Assembly: GCF_963678635.1 (NCBI RefSeq)
Contig: NC_087062.1
Coordinates: forward strand, 100,859,209-100,923,208
Direction: 5' to 3'
Length of the DNA stretch: 64,000 nt
Origin: Symsagittifera roscoffensis
Taxonomy: Eukaryota; Xenacoelomorpha; Acoela; Convolutidae
Shown here: positions 27,208 through 38,301 of the stretch, in pieces
Numbering within the stretch: position 1 is the first letter of the stretch
Layout of the letters: the number at the start of each line of letters is the position of its first letter
Program-made: the position numbers and the translations under genes
The notes under the pieces: generated by a model
Told to the model about the DNA's origin: nothing
Databases searched by the model: none
The model's input: the letters and a program-made list of their open reading frames with translations, nothing else

Positions 27208-30200
27208 GGAGACAAATTAAAACAGGAGATCGAACGAGAATCCGAAATATGACAAAAAATGCAAGTTGCAGCAGAACGCCAAGGATCATGAAGGATATAA
27301 AGAAAAATAGGAGAACGAATGAGAACCCCAGAAACGAGAAAGAACTGAACTTCCAGGAGAACGCCAAGTAACAAGAATGAGATAAGGAAAAACAGGAGAA
27401 AGAATGAGAATCCGATAAATAAAAAAGAAATCGACTTCCAGGAGAACTTCAATAAACATGAGGGAGATAAAGAAAAACAGGAAACCGAATGAGAATCCGA
27501 GAAGTGACAAAGAACGCAATTTCCAGGATAACGCCAAGGAACTTGAAGGAGATAAAAAAAACAGAAGAAAGATTGAGAACCGAGAAATGACAAAGAACTC
27601 AATTTCCAGGAGAACGCCAAGGAACCTGAAGGAGATTAAAAAAACAGGAGAAAGAATTAGAATCCGAGATATGACACAGAAAGCAACTTCCAGGAGAACG
27701 CCAAGTAACAAGAATGAGATAAGGAAAAACAGGAGAGAGAATGAGAATCCGATAAATAAAAAAGAACTCAACTTCCAGGAGAACGTCAATGAACATGAGG
27801 GAGATAAAGAAAAACATGAAACCGAATGAGAATCCGAGAAATGACAAAGAACGCAATGCCAGGAAAACGCCAAAGAACATGATGGAGATAAGAAAAACAG
27901 GAGAGCGAATGAGAACCCGAGAATCGACAAAGAACTGAACTGTCAGCAAAACGCCAAGGAAATTGAGGGAGATAAAGAAAAACAGGAGAAAAAATGAGAA
28001 TCCGTTAAATAACAAAGAATTCAACTTCAAGAAAAAACCCAAAGAACATAAAGGATATAATAAAAATTAGGAGAAAGAATGAGAATCAGAAAAATAAAAA
28101 GAACTCAACTTCCAAGGAAAGCCAATGATGATGAGGAAGATAAAGAAAAGCTGGAGAAAGAATGAGAATCCAAGAAATGACACAGAACGCAAATTCCAGG
28201 AAAACGCCGACGAATTTGAAGGATGCAACGAAAAATAGGAGAAAAAATGAGAATCAGAAAAATAAAAAATAACCCAACTTCCAGGAGAATGCCAATGAAC
28301 ATGTGGGAGATAAATAAAAACTGGAGAGCGACTGGGAATCCGAAAAAGGACAAAGAACGCAAATTCCAGGAAAACGCCAAGGAACAGAAGCAGATAAAGA
28401 AAAACAGGAGAGCGAATGAGAATCCGAGAAAGGACAAAAAACTGAGCTTCCAGCAAAACGCCAAGGAACTTGAAGGAGATAGAGAAAAAAAGGAGACAGA
28501 ATGAGAATCCGAAAAATTACATAGAACGCAACTTCCAGGAGAACGCATAGAAACATGAAGGAGATAGAGAAAAATAGGAGAGCAACGAGAACCCGAGAAA
28601 CGACAAAGGACTGAACTGTCAGCAAAACGCCAAGGAAATTGAGGGAGATAAAGAAAAACAGGAGAAAAAATGAGAATCCGTTAAATAACAAAGAATTCAA
28701 CTTCAAGAAAAAACCCAAAGAACATAAAGGATATAATAAAAATTAGGAGAAAGAATGAGAATCAGAAAAATAAAAAGAACTCAACTTCCAAGGAAAGCCA
28801 ATGATGATGAGGAAGATAAAGAAAAGCTGGAGAAAGAATGAGAATCCAAGAAATGACACAGAACGCAAATTCCAGGAAAATGCCGACGAATTTGAAGGAT
28901 GCAACGAAAAATAGGAGAAAAAATGAGAATCAGAAAAATAAAAAATAACCCAACTTCCAGGAGAATGCCAATGAACATGTGGGAGATAAATAAAAACTAG
29001 AGAGCGACTGGGAATCCGAAAAAGGACAAAGAACGCAAATTCCAGGAAAACGCCAAGGAACAGAAGCAGATAAAGAAAAACAGGAGAGCGAATGAGAATC
29101 CGAGAAAGGACAAAAAACTGAGCTTCCAGCAAAACGCCAAGGAACTTGAAGGAGACAAATTAAAACAGGAGATCGAACGAGAATCCGAAATATGACAAAA
29201 AATGCAAGTTGCAGCAGAACGCCAAGGATCATGAAGGATATAAAGAAAAATAGGAGAACGAATGAGAACCCCAGAAACGAGAAAGAACTGAACTTCCAGG
29301 AGAACGCCAAGTAACAAGAATGAGATAAGGAAAAACAGGAGAAAGAATGAGAATCCGATAAATAAAAAAGAACTCGACTTCCAGGAGAACTTCAATAAAC
29401 ATGAGGGAGATAAAGAAAAACAGGAAACCGAATGAGAATCCGAGAAGTGACAAAGAACGCAATTTCCAGGATAACGCCAAGGAACTTGAAGGAGATAAAA
29501 AAAACAGAAGAAAGATTGAGAACCGAGAAATGACAAAGAACTCAATTTCCAGGAGAACGCCAAGGAACCTGAAGGAGATTAAAAAAACAGGAGAAAGAAT
29601 TAGAATCCGAGATATGACACAGAAAGCAACTTCCAGGAGAACGCCAAGTAACAAGAATGAGATAAGGAAAAACAGGAGAGAGAATGAGAATCCGATAAAT
29701 AAAAAAAGAACTCAACTTCCAGGAGAACGTCAATGAACATGAGGGAGATAAAGAAAAACATGAAACCGAATGAGAATCCGAGAAATGACAAAGAACGCAA
29801 TGCCAGGAAAACGCCAAAGAACATGATGGAGATAAGAAAAACAGGAGAGCGAATGAGAACCCGAGAATCGACAAAGAACTGAACTGTCAGCAAAACGCCA
29901 AGGAAATTGAGGGAGATAAAGAAAAACAGGAGAAAAAATGAGAATCCGTTAAATAACAAAGAATTCAACTTCAAGAAAAAACCCAAAGAACATAAAGGAT
30001 ATAATAAAAATTAGGAGAAAGAATGAGAATCAGAAAAATAAAAAGAACTCAACTTCCAAGGAAAGCCAATGATGATGAGGAAGATAAAGAAAAGCTGGAG
30101 AAAGAATGAGAATCCAAGAAATGACACAGAACGCAAATTCCAGGAAAACGCCGACGAATTTGAAGGATGCAACGAAAAATAGGAGAAAAAATGAGAATCA

Positions 30201-30574
30201 GAAAAATAAAAAATAACCCAACTTCCAGGAGAATGCCAATGAACATGTGGGAGATAAATAAAAACTGGAGAGCGACTGGGAATCCGAAAAAGGACAAAGA
30301 ACGCAAATTCCAGGAAAACGCCAAGGAACAGAAGCAGATAAAGAAAAACAGGAGAGCGAATGAGAATCCGAGAAAGGACAAAAAACTGAGCTTCCAGCAA
30401 AACGCCAAGGAACTTGAAGGAGATAGAGAAAAAAAGGAGACAGAATGAGAATCCGAAAAATTACATAGAACGCAACTTCCAGGAGAACGCATAGAAACAT
30501 GAAGGAGATAGAGAAAAATAGGAGAGCAATGAGAACCCGAGAAACGACAAAGGACTGAACTTTCAGCAAAACGC
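27208..30574. repeat. Nested recent segmental duplications in the minisatellite
   Basis: The block 27,208-28,630 recurs at 29,151-30,574 with an offset of 1,943-1,944 bp and only a few differences, such as one extra A in a run near 29,701. Inside it, about 27,905-28,474 also recurs at about 28,581-29,150 with an offset of 676 bp. Both offsets are close to whole numbers of monomers (23 and 8). The copies are far more alike than neighbouring monomers, so these events are recent. Confidence 0.85.
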
Positions 30575-31566
30575 CAAGGAACTTGAAGGAGATAAAGAAA
30601 AACTGTAGAAAGAATGAGAATCCTGGAAGTGACAAAGCACGCAATGCCAGGAAAACGCCAAGGAACAAGATGGAGATAAAGAAAAACAGGAGAGCGAATG
30701 AGAACCCGTGAATCGACAAAAAACTGAACTTTCAGCAAAAGGCCAAGGAAATTGAAGGAGATAAAGAAAAACAGGAGAAAGAATGAGAATCCGTTAAATA
30801 ACAAAGAACTCAACTTCTAGAAAAAACCCAAAGAACAAAAAAGATACAACGAAAAATAGGAGAAAAAATGAGAATCAGAAAAATAAAAAAGAACCCAACT
30901 TCCAGGAGAATGCCAATGAACATGTGGTAGATAAATAAAAACTGGAGAGCGACTAGGAATCCGAGAAAGGACAAAGAACGCAAATTCCAGGAAAACGCCA
31001 AGGAACATGAAGCAGATAAAGAAAAACAGGAGAGCGAATGAGAATCCGAGAAAGGACAAAGAACTGAACTTCCAGCAAAACGCCAAGGAAATTGAAGGAG
31101 ATAGAGAAAAACAGGAGAGAGAATGACAATCCGAAAATGACATAGAGCGCAACTTCCAGGAGAACGCATAGAAACATGAAGGAGATAAAGAAAAATAGGA
31201 GAGCAAATGAGAACCCGAGAAACGACAAAGGACTGAGTTTTAGCAAAACGCCGAGGAACTTGAAGGAGATAAAGAAAAACAGGAGAAAGAATGAGAATCC
31301 GAGAAGTGACAAAGAACGCAACTTCGTGGATAACGCCAAGGAACTTGAAGGAGATAAAAAAAAGAAGAAAGATTGAGAATCCGAGAAATGACAAAGAACT
31401 GAACTTTCAGCAAAACGCCAAGGAACTTGAAGGAGATAAAGAAAAACAGGAGAAAGAATGAGAATCCGGTAAATAACAAAGAACTCAACTTCCTGAAGAA
31501 CCCCAAAGAACATAAAGGATACAACGAAAAATAGGAGAAAGAATGAGAATCCGTTAAATAAAAACT

Positions 31567-31773
31567 GAATGCGCTGAATTTGAATGTGTACAAAGACTTT
31601 CCTTAAGCAGCGAAGAATTTTCAAAATTACTAAAAACGGGAAAGTCAATCCGAGCGCAAACAAGGAAAATTTTTGATACTGTTGAAAACAAAGACAAACC
31701 ACAGTCTAATTGTAAACAAGCCAGGAAATCTCAAATTTCCTCAAACACAATTAGTTTCAAGCTCGACTCGAAT
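31567..31773 (+). other. Short open stretch at the Polinton's left edge
   Basis: A 67-codon open frame begins directly at the minisatellite edge and ends with a TAG at about 31,771. It has no ATG at its start. It contains charged and serine-rich residues (LSSEEFSKLLKTGKSIRA) and looks like the end of a longer coding sequence whose beginning has been lost or replaced by the repeat. I cannot name it. Confidence 0.3.
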
Positions 31774-31791
31774 TAGTTTTCCTTTTTTAAA

Positions 31792-32573
31792 ATGGCAGAA
31801 GCTATGTTCGAAGTTGTGTTACCTGATTATTTCAAAAAAATTCAACCAAATTTCAAATTTGTTATTACTGAAAAATTTCCCAATTTATCTACTTTTAAAA
31901 GTTATGCTTTTGGAAGCCACTTTAGATCGAATATTGCCCTTTTTCAGTCGAGAATGAAAAAAAAACTCATTTAATGATTCAAGTAGATTCAGAGGAACAA
32001 TTAAATCAAATTTTTCCTTCCCAAAAATGTTTCAGTGTTACTTGTATTTTCACTTGCTTCAAATACTTGGTGTCTCCTGCTAAAGATGTCAAAGGAAACG
32101 GTGAGTTATTTGACAAGCTTAAACTAGCTACCACTTATTCAGATCAACATGTTGCAGCCAATCTCGATTTGTTAGATTTCACTGCAATCAAAAAACGTTT
32201 ACCCAACTTATTGCTTTCTGCAACATCATCTAACAAACAAACTTCACCAAATCAAAACGTTTGCAAGAAATCTCCAGGCGTTCGGGGACAGAAACGAACT
32301 GATAATACTATTACGCCTGCTGCATCATCGACGTCAAACAAATCCGCAAGAATTTCGACTTCAGTTTTAAAGAAACACGTAGAAAGCAGACATGTTCAAA
32401 CAGATGAGATGAATACAGAAACTTTGAAAAGATTTGAAAATTTAAATGATGGATCCCATTCTGCCGCTTTTTGTAGAATAATGGATATTTTGACTAGTGG
32501 ATATGGGAAACTTGATGTAGATACTGATGTTTTTTTTGTGAAATTTATTGTTGAAGAGAAAGTTAAGTTTTAA
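31792..32573 (+). pseudogene. Polinton-associated unknown gene with A9 frameshift
   Basis: Two abutting frames look like one gene of about 260 codons. The first opens with ATG at 31,792 (MAEAMFEVVLPDYF) and stops after a run of nine A at 31,957-31,965. The second continues in another frame to the stop at 32,573. A one- or two-base slip in the A run separates them, so it is either a real frameshift or a sequencing error at a homopolymer. The middle (about residues 130-190) is a low-complexity Ser/Thr/Asn/Lys-rich linker, and the ends look folded. No known motif is visible. Its place upstream of the ATPase and integrase suggests an accessory Polinton gene. Confidence 0.5.
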
Positions 32574-32620
32574 TTGATACTCTTCAGTATTCCTTTTTTA
32601 TTATATTGAGTTCAGTAAAC

Positions 32621-33020
32621 ATGATTTCAACTTTCGATTTAAATCTTATTCATAAAATTTTGGTAGACTTAAAATCACAATATCCAGATAAATCCATTAG
32701 ATTTCAGTTTTTTTTCCACTTAATTGTATTTGGATATTAGTTTGGATTTTGTTTTGAAAAATAGACCACATGGTGGTTTAATGGGAATAGACAATTTGTC
32801 GCTCGACAAACACTTGAAACAATTCTAATTTCTTAGAATACATGCTATATTGCATGACGCAGCAGAATATGTGCAAGAAAAAAATCATACCGGTCCTTGG
32901 TACACATATGTTTTGCCTTCTCCAGTAAAAAACTGTTAGCTGGGTCACGTGACAGGTATTGCGTTTTGCTTATTTCTTAATGCATTCAAACAAAAGTTAT
33001 TTCGTTTTTTGAAATGTTGA
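32621..33020 (+). pseudogene. Degraded coding remnant, unknown
   Basis: An ATG at 32,621 opens a frame that ends at a TAG just before 32,741. After a run of eight T (32,708-32,715) the protein-like reading moves to another frame. That frame runs to about 33,019 with three in-frame stops (TAA near 32,826, TAG near 32,938, TGA near 33,017). Segments such as NHTGPWYTYVLPSP read like genuine protein. The family is not recognised. Stops of all three kinds argue for decay rather than recoding. Confidence 0.4.
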
Positions 33021-33056
33021 GTGAAAGTTATGTTAACCCAAAGAGAGAAAACTAAA

Positions 33057-33871
33057 AAATTGTTTTTAAACCATCTCGTTATTTTAGATATTGAAGGATT
33101 TAAATGTGGCAAGAAACCTTTGATCATTGGGTATCTAAATTTCTACACGAGCTTCGTTGGGACGAAGGTGAATACCCTTACTCATACTTGGATCAAATTT
33201 TTGACAGCATTCATTTGAGGAACACAAAATCTCATTTTTTTGCTAAAGGTACACAAAAATCTGTTTCATTAGCTGAATACTTGAAATTACCCGTGAAAAA
33301 TTTGGAAGATATTGGCTGCCCAAAGATTGAACAGTTATTGGGTCAAGAAAAAAATATCTGCAAACGACATTCTCACTTAATTTCCTCGCATCAAGTATTA
33401 AAGCATTGTACCCGCAGAAATCCAAAGTTTTTTTCTATTGGGTTTAAAATGAACTGTCCAATGATAAAAACAACCTTATCTACAAATTTGGTGGTTCAGG
33501 CTTCAATGACTAATCAGAGTATTGAAAACAATTTAACACCTAGAACTAAAGTTACTCTTACGCGGAGAGGCATGTTAGATTGACGAGGAAAACCTCTCCT
33601 GCAAAAACTCGAACAAATTACACTGAACGATATCGAAATCGATAACTTACGGAACTTTTTTTTACAGTTCTTGACTACTTTCACCTGTACAATGTTCAGA
33701 CTCCAGGAATTTTGCCAGTCAATTCCGTTGTTCAATCTCAACCTGGAAGGGCTGCAACCTCAGCTGGGAGAGAGAAGAAAAATCCATTTGCATGACCATC
33801 AGCTTCCAGTTGAACTGAAAGAATTAGTCAAAACTGATAATGTTGAGGAAATAGATTTGGCTCAAATCTAA
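33057..33871 (+). pseudogene. DxEGF-type unknown Polinton-linked gene
   Basis: The reading starts in one frame with LVILDIEGFKCGKKPLI (about 33,078-33,128). It then shifts to the frame that contains LRWDEGEYPYSYLDQIF, FFAKGTQKS and NLEDIGCPKIEQL (to the stop at 33,583), and resumes weakly to 33,871. The pattern D-x-E-G-F, then a WDEGE block, an F-x-KG block and an LED-x-GCP block resembles an uncharacterised family I have met in animal transposon-linked proteins. The first acidic block recalls the opening motif of DnaQ-like exonucleases, but that is a guess without a fold prediction. One frameshift (about 33,130-33,150) and one TGA at 33,581-33,583 break it. Confidence 0.45.
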
Positions 33872-34627
33872 TTGTAACCATGACAAATTCTCAAAATATG
33901 AGTTGACTTGTTCATTGAACGAGGAGTTGACTTGCCTGTTGAACCGAAATGAAGAATCACATATATATGTACCAAGTTTTGTGAATCATACAAAATATAT
34001 TTATTGATTGTTTTCATTTTCTTTTGATCTTGTGTGATTACTAGTTGCTAACATGTCGTGTTTGAAATTCAAAATTTAAAAAAAAAAAATTTGCCAAAAG
34101 AAAACACACAAAATGTGAGTTTAACAGGTGAGAATTTACCAAAAGAGTTATAAGACAAAATCAGTACCGGAAACGTAGAAAAAATTGTTCGGATACTTCT
34201 GACAGACAAAAACATAGCAAGATATATAATAAAATACAAACCAAACGGCAAAAGATCAGTGAGAAAAAAAGGCGATTGGTATGAAGTTGTAACTATCAAC
34301 CTTGATACAAATAAGCAAAAAAAGTCTTCCAGTAAACTTGGAAAATGATGAAACCACTGTCGATAACAATGATTGCGACTTTGTAGGCATTGGTGGTGCC
34401 GAACAGTCTTTATCTCACGAAAACAGATACTGGAAATTTTGTAATTCTGTTTCTCTTCCGTCTGCAGAAGTTTTCTTTTTCACACAAGTCTGTTTCATTT
34501 TCATTTTGCTTTCTTTATCTATTTCAAAATTGTCTTTTTACAATCTTAGTTGTGACGAGACTGCCATTTGGCTTTCAATATTATCCAGTACAGTTGGATA
34601 CATGTTACCCAATCCCAAGTTATAATA
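33872..34627 (+). other. A+T-rich stretch with broken short frames
   Basis: No convincing gene. A lysine-rich open stretch of about 60 codons runs from after a TAA near 34,157 to a TGA near 34,348. Two overlapping frames follow (34,302-34,625 and 34,390-34,635), one of them phenylalanine- and leucine-rich from T-rich DNA. The protein-like quality changes frame repeatedly, so this may be a further decayed Polinton gene before the ATPase. I cannot assign it. Confidence 0.35.
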
Positions 34628-35521
34628 ATGATTAAGATCATTCCAACAAAAGATCGTCTGTTTATGTCCGTTTCAGGTCCCTCGGGATCTTGCAAAGCTG
34701 ATTTAATTTTTCAATTGCTTCTCAAAGGTACATTCTATCCATCATAAAACAAGATATTTTATTTTTATCTTCACGATCAACCCAAATACCGTTACTTTGT
34801 TTCTCACAACAAATTTGATATTGAAATTATAAAATTGTCCAGCTTTGAAATTGTTAATAACTTACGGGATTGCATGATTGTCTTTGATGATACCTGTGAA
34901 GAAATTTTTAAGGAAAAAGATTTTGTTGAATTAGCTACAGCAGGCCGACATAAAAATGTTCATGTTATTTATGTCAAGCATAATTTATTTCAGCAAAGTA
35001 AGCAATCACGTACACTAGATTTGAATACAACTCACTTAATTTTTTTCAAATCACCTCGAGACACTCAACAAATTGATTATCTAGGCAGACAATTGAATAA
35101 TGCAAAATTCCTCCGTCATGCGTATCAGTTGGCAACGAAAGAAGATTTCGGTCATCTGTTGATAGACCTGGATCCCGAAACTTCAGAATGTCTTCGTTAT
35201 TCGTCAAAAATAGTTAGGCTTGGCCAACCATTTTCTATTTACCATCCTCAAAAGCAGTTATCACATCTCTTGAAAATGAAACAGAAAGAGTTATGTATAT
35301 TGAAGCAAATGCTCAATAGTCACCATTGTAGATCAATTTTGACAGGAAGTGATTCAGTTTTTATTGGATTTCTCTGCGATTGTTTTGTAAATGTTTTTCT
35401 GGGACATGTTCCAGCTAACAAAAATTTTATCGAGAGTAAGAAAGTACCATTTGAAAAAATTGTTGACCCCAAGTTTAGGAGAAAAACGAAAAGTTTTGGC
35501 AAACAATATTTCCCTGGTTAA
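34628..35521 (+). pseudogene. Polinton packaging ATPase, FtsK/HerA-like
   Basis: This is the A32-like genome-packaging ATPase of Polintons, which in the virus-like model drives DNA into the capsid. The ATG at 34,628 gives a frame with the P-loop GPSGSCKA at residues 17-24 and the Walker B strand CMIVFDD near residue 80, followed by a conserved-looking ATAGRHKNVHVIYVKHN region. One in-frame TAA (34,745-34,747) splits the N-terminal P-loop from the rest; the frame is otherwise open to 35,521. The P-loop is also degenerate: the usual Gly before Lys is Cys, and the usual Ser/Thr after Lys is Ala, so ATP binding would be poor even without the stop. About 297 codons in all. It lies directly before the 209-aa gene. 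Confidence 0.8.
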
Positions 35522-35571
35522 ACCAATTGGAGAATCGTGTTACATTAACCTAAAAAACTAGAACCTTAGAC

Positions 35572-36201
35572 ATGTATGCTGAAGAATTCATCCTCATTCC
35601 TCGAAAAACATATGCTCCAACTGAAAAAACTGCACCACAATCTCAAATCCTTCATAATCCATTAATTAACGACAAATCATCTCAACTCAATTACATACAG
35701 CGATTTCGAGAACAAAATATCAGCCGTGACTCTCCACCACCATTAAACCCAACATCTCTTATTCCTTTAACCCCTAGTAATGTAGTACCAAATCTTCGAA
35801 AAAGAAATTTAGCTGCAGTTACTGATTTCAGTGGTGATGGTGATGACAAAGCAGAAAAAACTGCTGAATCATACAATCCTCCGTTGCAGACAAGTTCAAG
35901 GAGAATAGAAAAAAACGATGAAAAAAGTAATGGAAAAACCGCTGAAGTGATTCGAAAGGTTATGGAATCCATTCAAGAGCTATTGGAAGCTAATAAATTG
36001 GAAAGGGCAAACATAGTGCTAAAGCAGTTGTTCAAATTTGAATCCTTGACTTCAGACGTTGACGGATATGTTCTAATTCAAGGAAAACCAACACTCGTTA
36101 AAATTGAATCTTTTTTGTACGATACGCAGCAAAACACAAAAAAACTTGAGGGTGTTTTTTATCCACAAATTTTGAAAGAACTGAATCTTGATCCTAGTTA
36201 A
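35572..36201 (+). CDS. Polinton-associated unknown protein, 209 aa, intact
   Basis: This open frame has an ATG at 35,572, 50 bp after the ATPase stop, and is uninterrupted to 36,201. The N-terminal 70 residues are Pro/Asn/Ser-rich and probably disordered. The middle carries a charged segment (RRIEKNDEKSNGKTAEV). Residues about 125-205 are predicted by eye to be helical (VIRKVMESIQELLEANKLER) and end in a compact domain. I do not recognise it, but its position between ATPase and integrase suggests a structural or packaging-related accessory gene. It is one of only two undamaged genes in this element. Absence of stops over 209 codons in a copy this old could reflect chance or later selection. 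Confidence 0.65.
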   Translation: MYAEEFILIPRKTYAPTEKTAPQSQILHNPLINDKSSQLNYIQRFREQNISRDSPPPLNPTSLIPLTPSNVVPNLRKRNLAAVTDFSGDGDDKAEKTAESYNPPLQTSSRRIEKNDEKSNGKTAEVIRKVMESIQELLEANKLERANIVLKQLFKFESLTSDVDGYVLIQGKPTLVKIESFLYDTQQNTKKLEGVFYPQILKELNLDPS

Positions 36202-36479
36202 TTGTCCAACACTTATGCCAAACAGATTCTCCGCTCGCTTAGGAGCGAAGCAGCAAAGCCCTAAATTTCTTCCTCCTTTATTTCCGACAAACCGACAACT
36301 GAGGAATCGAAGAGATCAAAACCCTCCTCTTCGAAGACTCGATTATTGACACCTCTCAAACCCAGAACCAAGCAATCCGACAAAAGAAAAACCCAGAAAA
36401 AAGAATTTTTCCCCGCCAACGACGACGAGGACGACGATGATAAAAACTATGAAAGCATTAAAGACTGGTAAAGAATGGA

Positions 36480-37431
36480 AATCCTATTATCAGCGAAGAA
36501 AAGAAACTCAAAATACTCTACATGAAAGGTCCAGCTGCATTTGGTAGCGTTAAAAATTTAAAAATTGCTAGTCAACTCTCACCAGAAAAAAGTTAAAATC
36601 TTTCCGAGATCTCAATCATCACATACAAATTATGGATCGTTTCGTAAAACTTATCCTCGGCTAAAAGCGATTGTTAACGATATCAACGAAATTTGGTCTC
36701 TTGACTTGGCTTATGTTGATAAATTGGCTAAATATAACCGAGGGGTACGATATTTGTTAGTTGCTGTCAATTGTTTCTCTCGCTACTTACGAGTGGAATC
36801 CCAGAAGACCAAATATGCTAAAGAAACAACCAAAGCTTTCGAAAAAATGATCAAAACAAAAAGCAACCAAAAAAAGTTTGAGTTGACAAAGGCACCGAGT
36901 TTAAAGGAGAGTTCGAAAAGTTATGTATTAAACGAGAAATTTTCAAATACAAAACTCAAAGTGAAAAAAAAATCAGCGTTTGCCGAAAGAAACATTCGAT
37001 CGCTGAGAAGTATTATCTACAAGTACTTGGAGTTTGAATGGACTTACAGTTATATTGACAAATTACAAAGTTTTGTTCAAACGATTAACTCAGGCGTTAA
37101 AAGAGTAACAAAATTGGCTCCAAACAAGGTCAAAAGAGAACATGTACCTGCTTTAGTTTCATTAATAGCAAACAGTTCATTGAAGTTGGTACAGAAACCA
37201 AAATTTTATGTTGGTGACTATGTGCGAATAGCAAAAACTGACTTGCTTTTCAGAAAAGGTTACAAAAAGATTTTTACAGACGAAGTTCTTGAAAAAGTTG
37301 CCATTCCTACTGTAAACCCTCCAACATACAGTCTCATTGATGTGGAAAAGGAAGAAATCAACGGCAAATTTTATGAAAAAGAACGTAGTTTAATTGGAAA
37401 CAAAGCTGATTATAACGAAAATGGGCAGTGA
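36480..37431 (+). pseudogene. Polinton retroviral-type integrase (rve), frameshifted
   Basis: This is the DDE integrase that joins Polinton DNA to the chromosome. An N-terminal segment (about 36,480-36,590, other frame) with MKGPAAFGSVKNL precedes the main frame 36,565-37,431. The first catalytic Asp is in IWSLDLAYVDKL, and the terminal Glu is in FAERNIRSL. Between them, from about 36,885 to 36,970, the frame is wrong. The second catalytic Asp with its DKGTEF-like context exists only in another frame, so a pair of compensating indels has removed it from the protein. The C-terminal SH3-like part (KFYVGDYVRIAK) is intact. The 3' end overlaps the start of the minor capsid gene by 11 bp. Confidence 0.8.
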
Positions 37432-38295
37432 TGAGTGTACTGTACATTTGATTTCAACAGCATCAATGGATTGTTTCCCAGAAAACACTTTGGCCAGTTT
37501 TAGAAGCTTTTGTAAGAAGAAATAGCTTTAGACGGAGATTGGAGAGTTGCTCTCTCAGAAAAAATTTTCCCAACAAAATTAAACAATGTAACTGATGAGG
37601 AATTTACGTACTTCAGAGCATCCGAAGTAGTAGCCAGTAAATCCAACGCTGGCAATCGGAATACAATTTCCAGACCTTACTATGGCGAAAAGGTTTTTAT
37701 CAAACCAGGAGAGTACACTTTTATAAAACAATTGATTAATGAGATAAAAACAAAACTCAAAGACAAAATTCCTTTCGATGCAAGTCCTCAAGAAATCACG
37801 AATAGTATGAGCATTTGGATGAACACAAATGAAGGAATCTCAATCCCAAGTCCCCAAATACCCAGTCTGTTAGGCTACAATGCAAAGCTTGATGAGAACC
37901 GTGAATATCACATTGGTTACAAAATGATACCCTCCTTCGGTGCATCTTATGAGGGAAGCGAACTGTACGAATCTCATTTCCCATATGACTTATCAAGTGG
38001 GACAAGTCTTATTTTTGTCTATATTGACATTTTTCAATTCCAAACTGTTGGCTGTTGGTGATGCAAAACCCCATTGTTACGCGTCATTGATTCAAATAGA
38101 CGCATCAAAAACAGTAGTGCCTGCAGCATTGAACCTAATTATCGAAAAAACTTCACTAATTTAGACTACAAAAAATTATTCACTGCATCTGTGGAATCAA
38201 TATTAGTACAGTTGCGCACAGAAACTGGAAGACTAGTGCCCTTTGCAGGAACTGGTAAATTTGGGTTGACTCTAAAACTTAAGCGCTTTGATTGA
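37421..38295 (+). pseudogene. Polinton minor capsid (penton-like) protein, broken
   Basis: This is the single jelly-roll minor capsid protein that would form capsid vertices. The ATG at 37,421 lies inside the integrase 3' end. The opening (ISTASMDCFPENTLASF) followed by a DGDWRVAL block is the typical start of this family. The frame changes near 37,515. It then runs open in a second frame to a TGA at 38,059-38,061, where a local double shift seems to have occurred, and continues in that second frame to 38,295. Expected full length is about 290 codons. It lies 6 bp before the basic core-like gene. Confidence 0.7.
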
Positions 38296-38301
38296 AAACC
38301 A

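Larger units (their letters stand above)
10944..31564. repeat. Purine-rich ~84-bp minisatellite, right array
   Basis: This is the same monomer family as 1-7,520, about 20.6 kb long (roughly 245 monomers). Several domains are visible. 10,944-12,420 is a homogeneous dimeric subfamily (GAGCGATTGAGCATCCGAGA) like that at the window start. 12,420-14,300 is mixed monomers. 14,300-25,400 has higher-order organisation with a marker monomer every 7-16 monomers. 25,400-27,200 is mixed again. 27,208-30,574 contains large recent duplications. The array ends near 31,564 against the Polinton gene region. Open frames up to several hundred codons on the minus strand come from base composition and are not annotated as genes. 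Confidence 0.95.
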
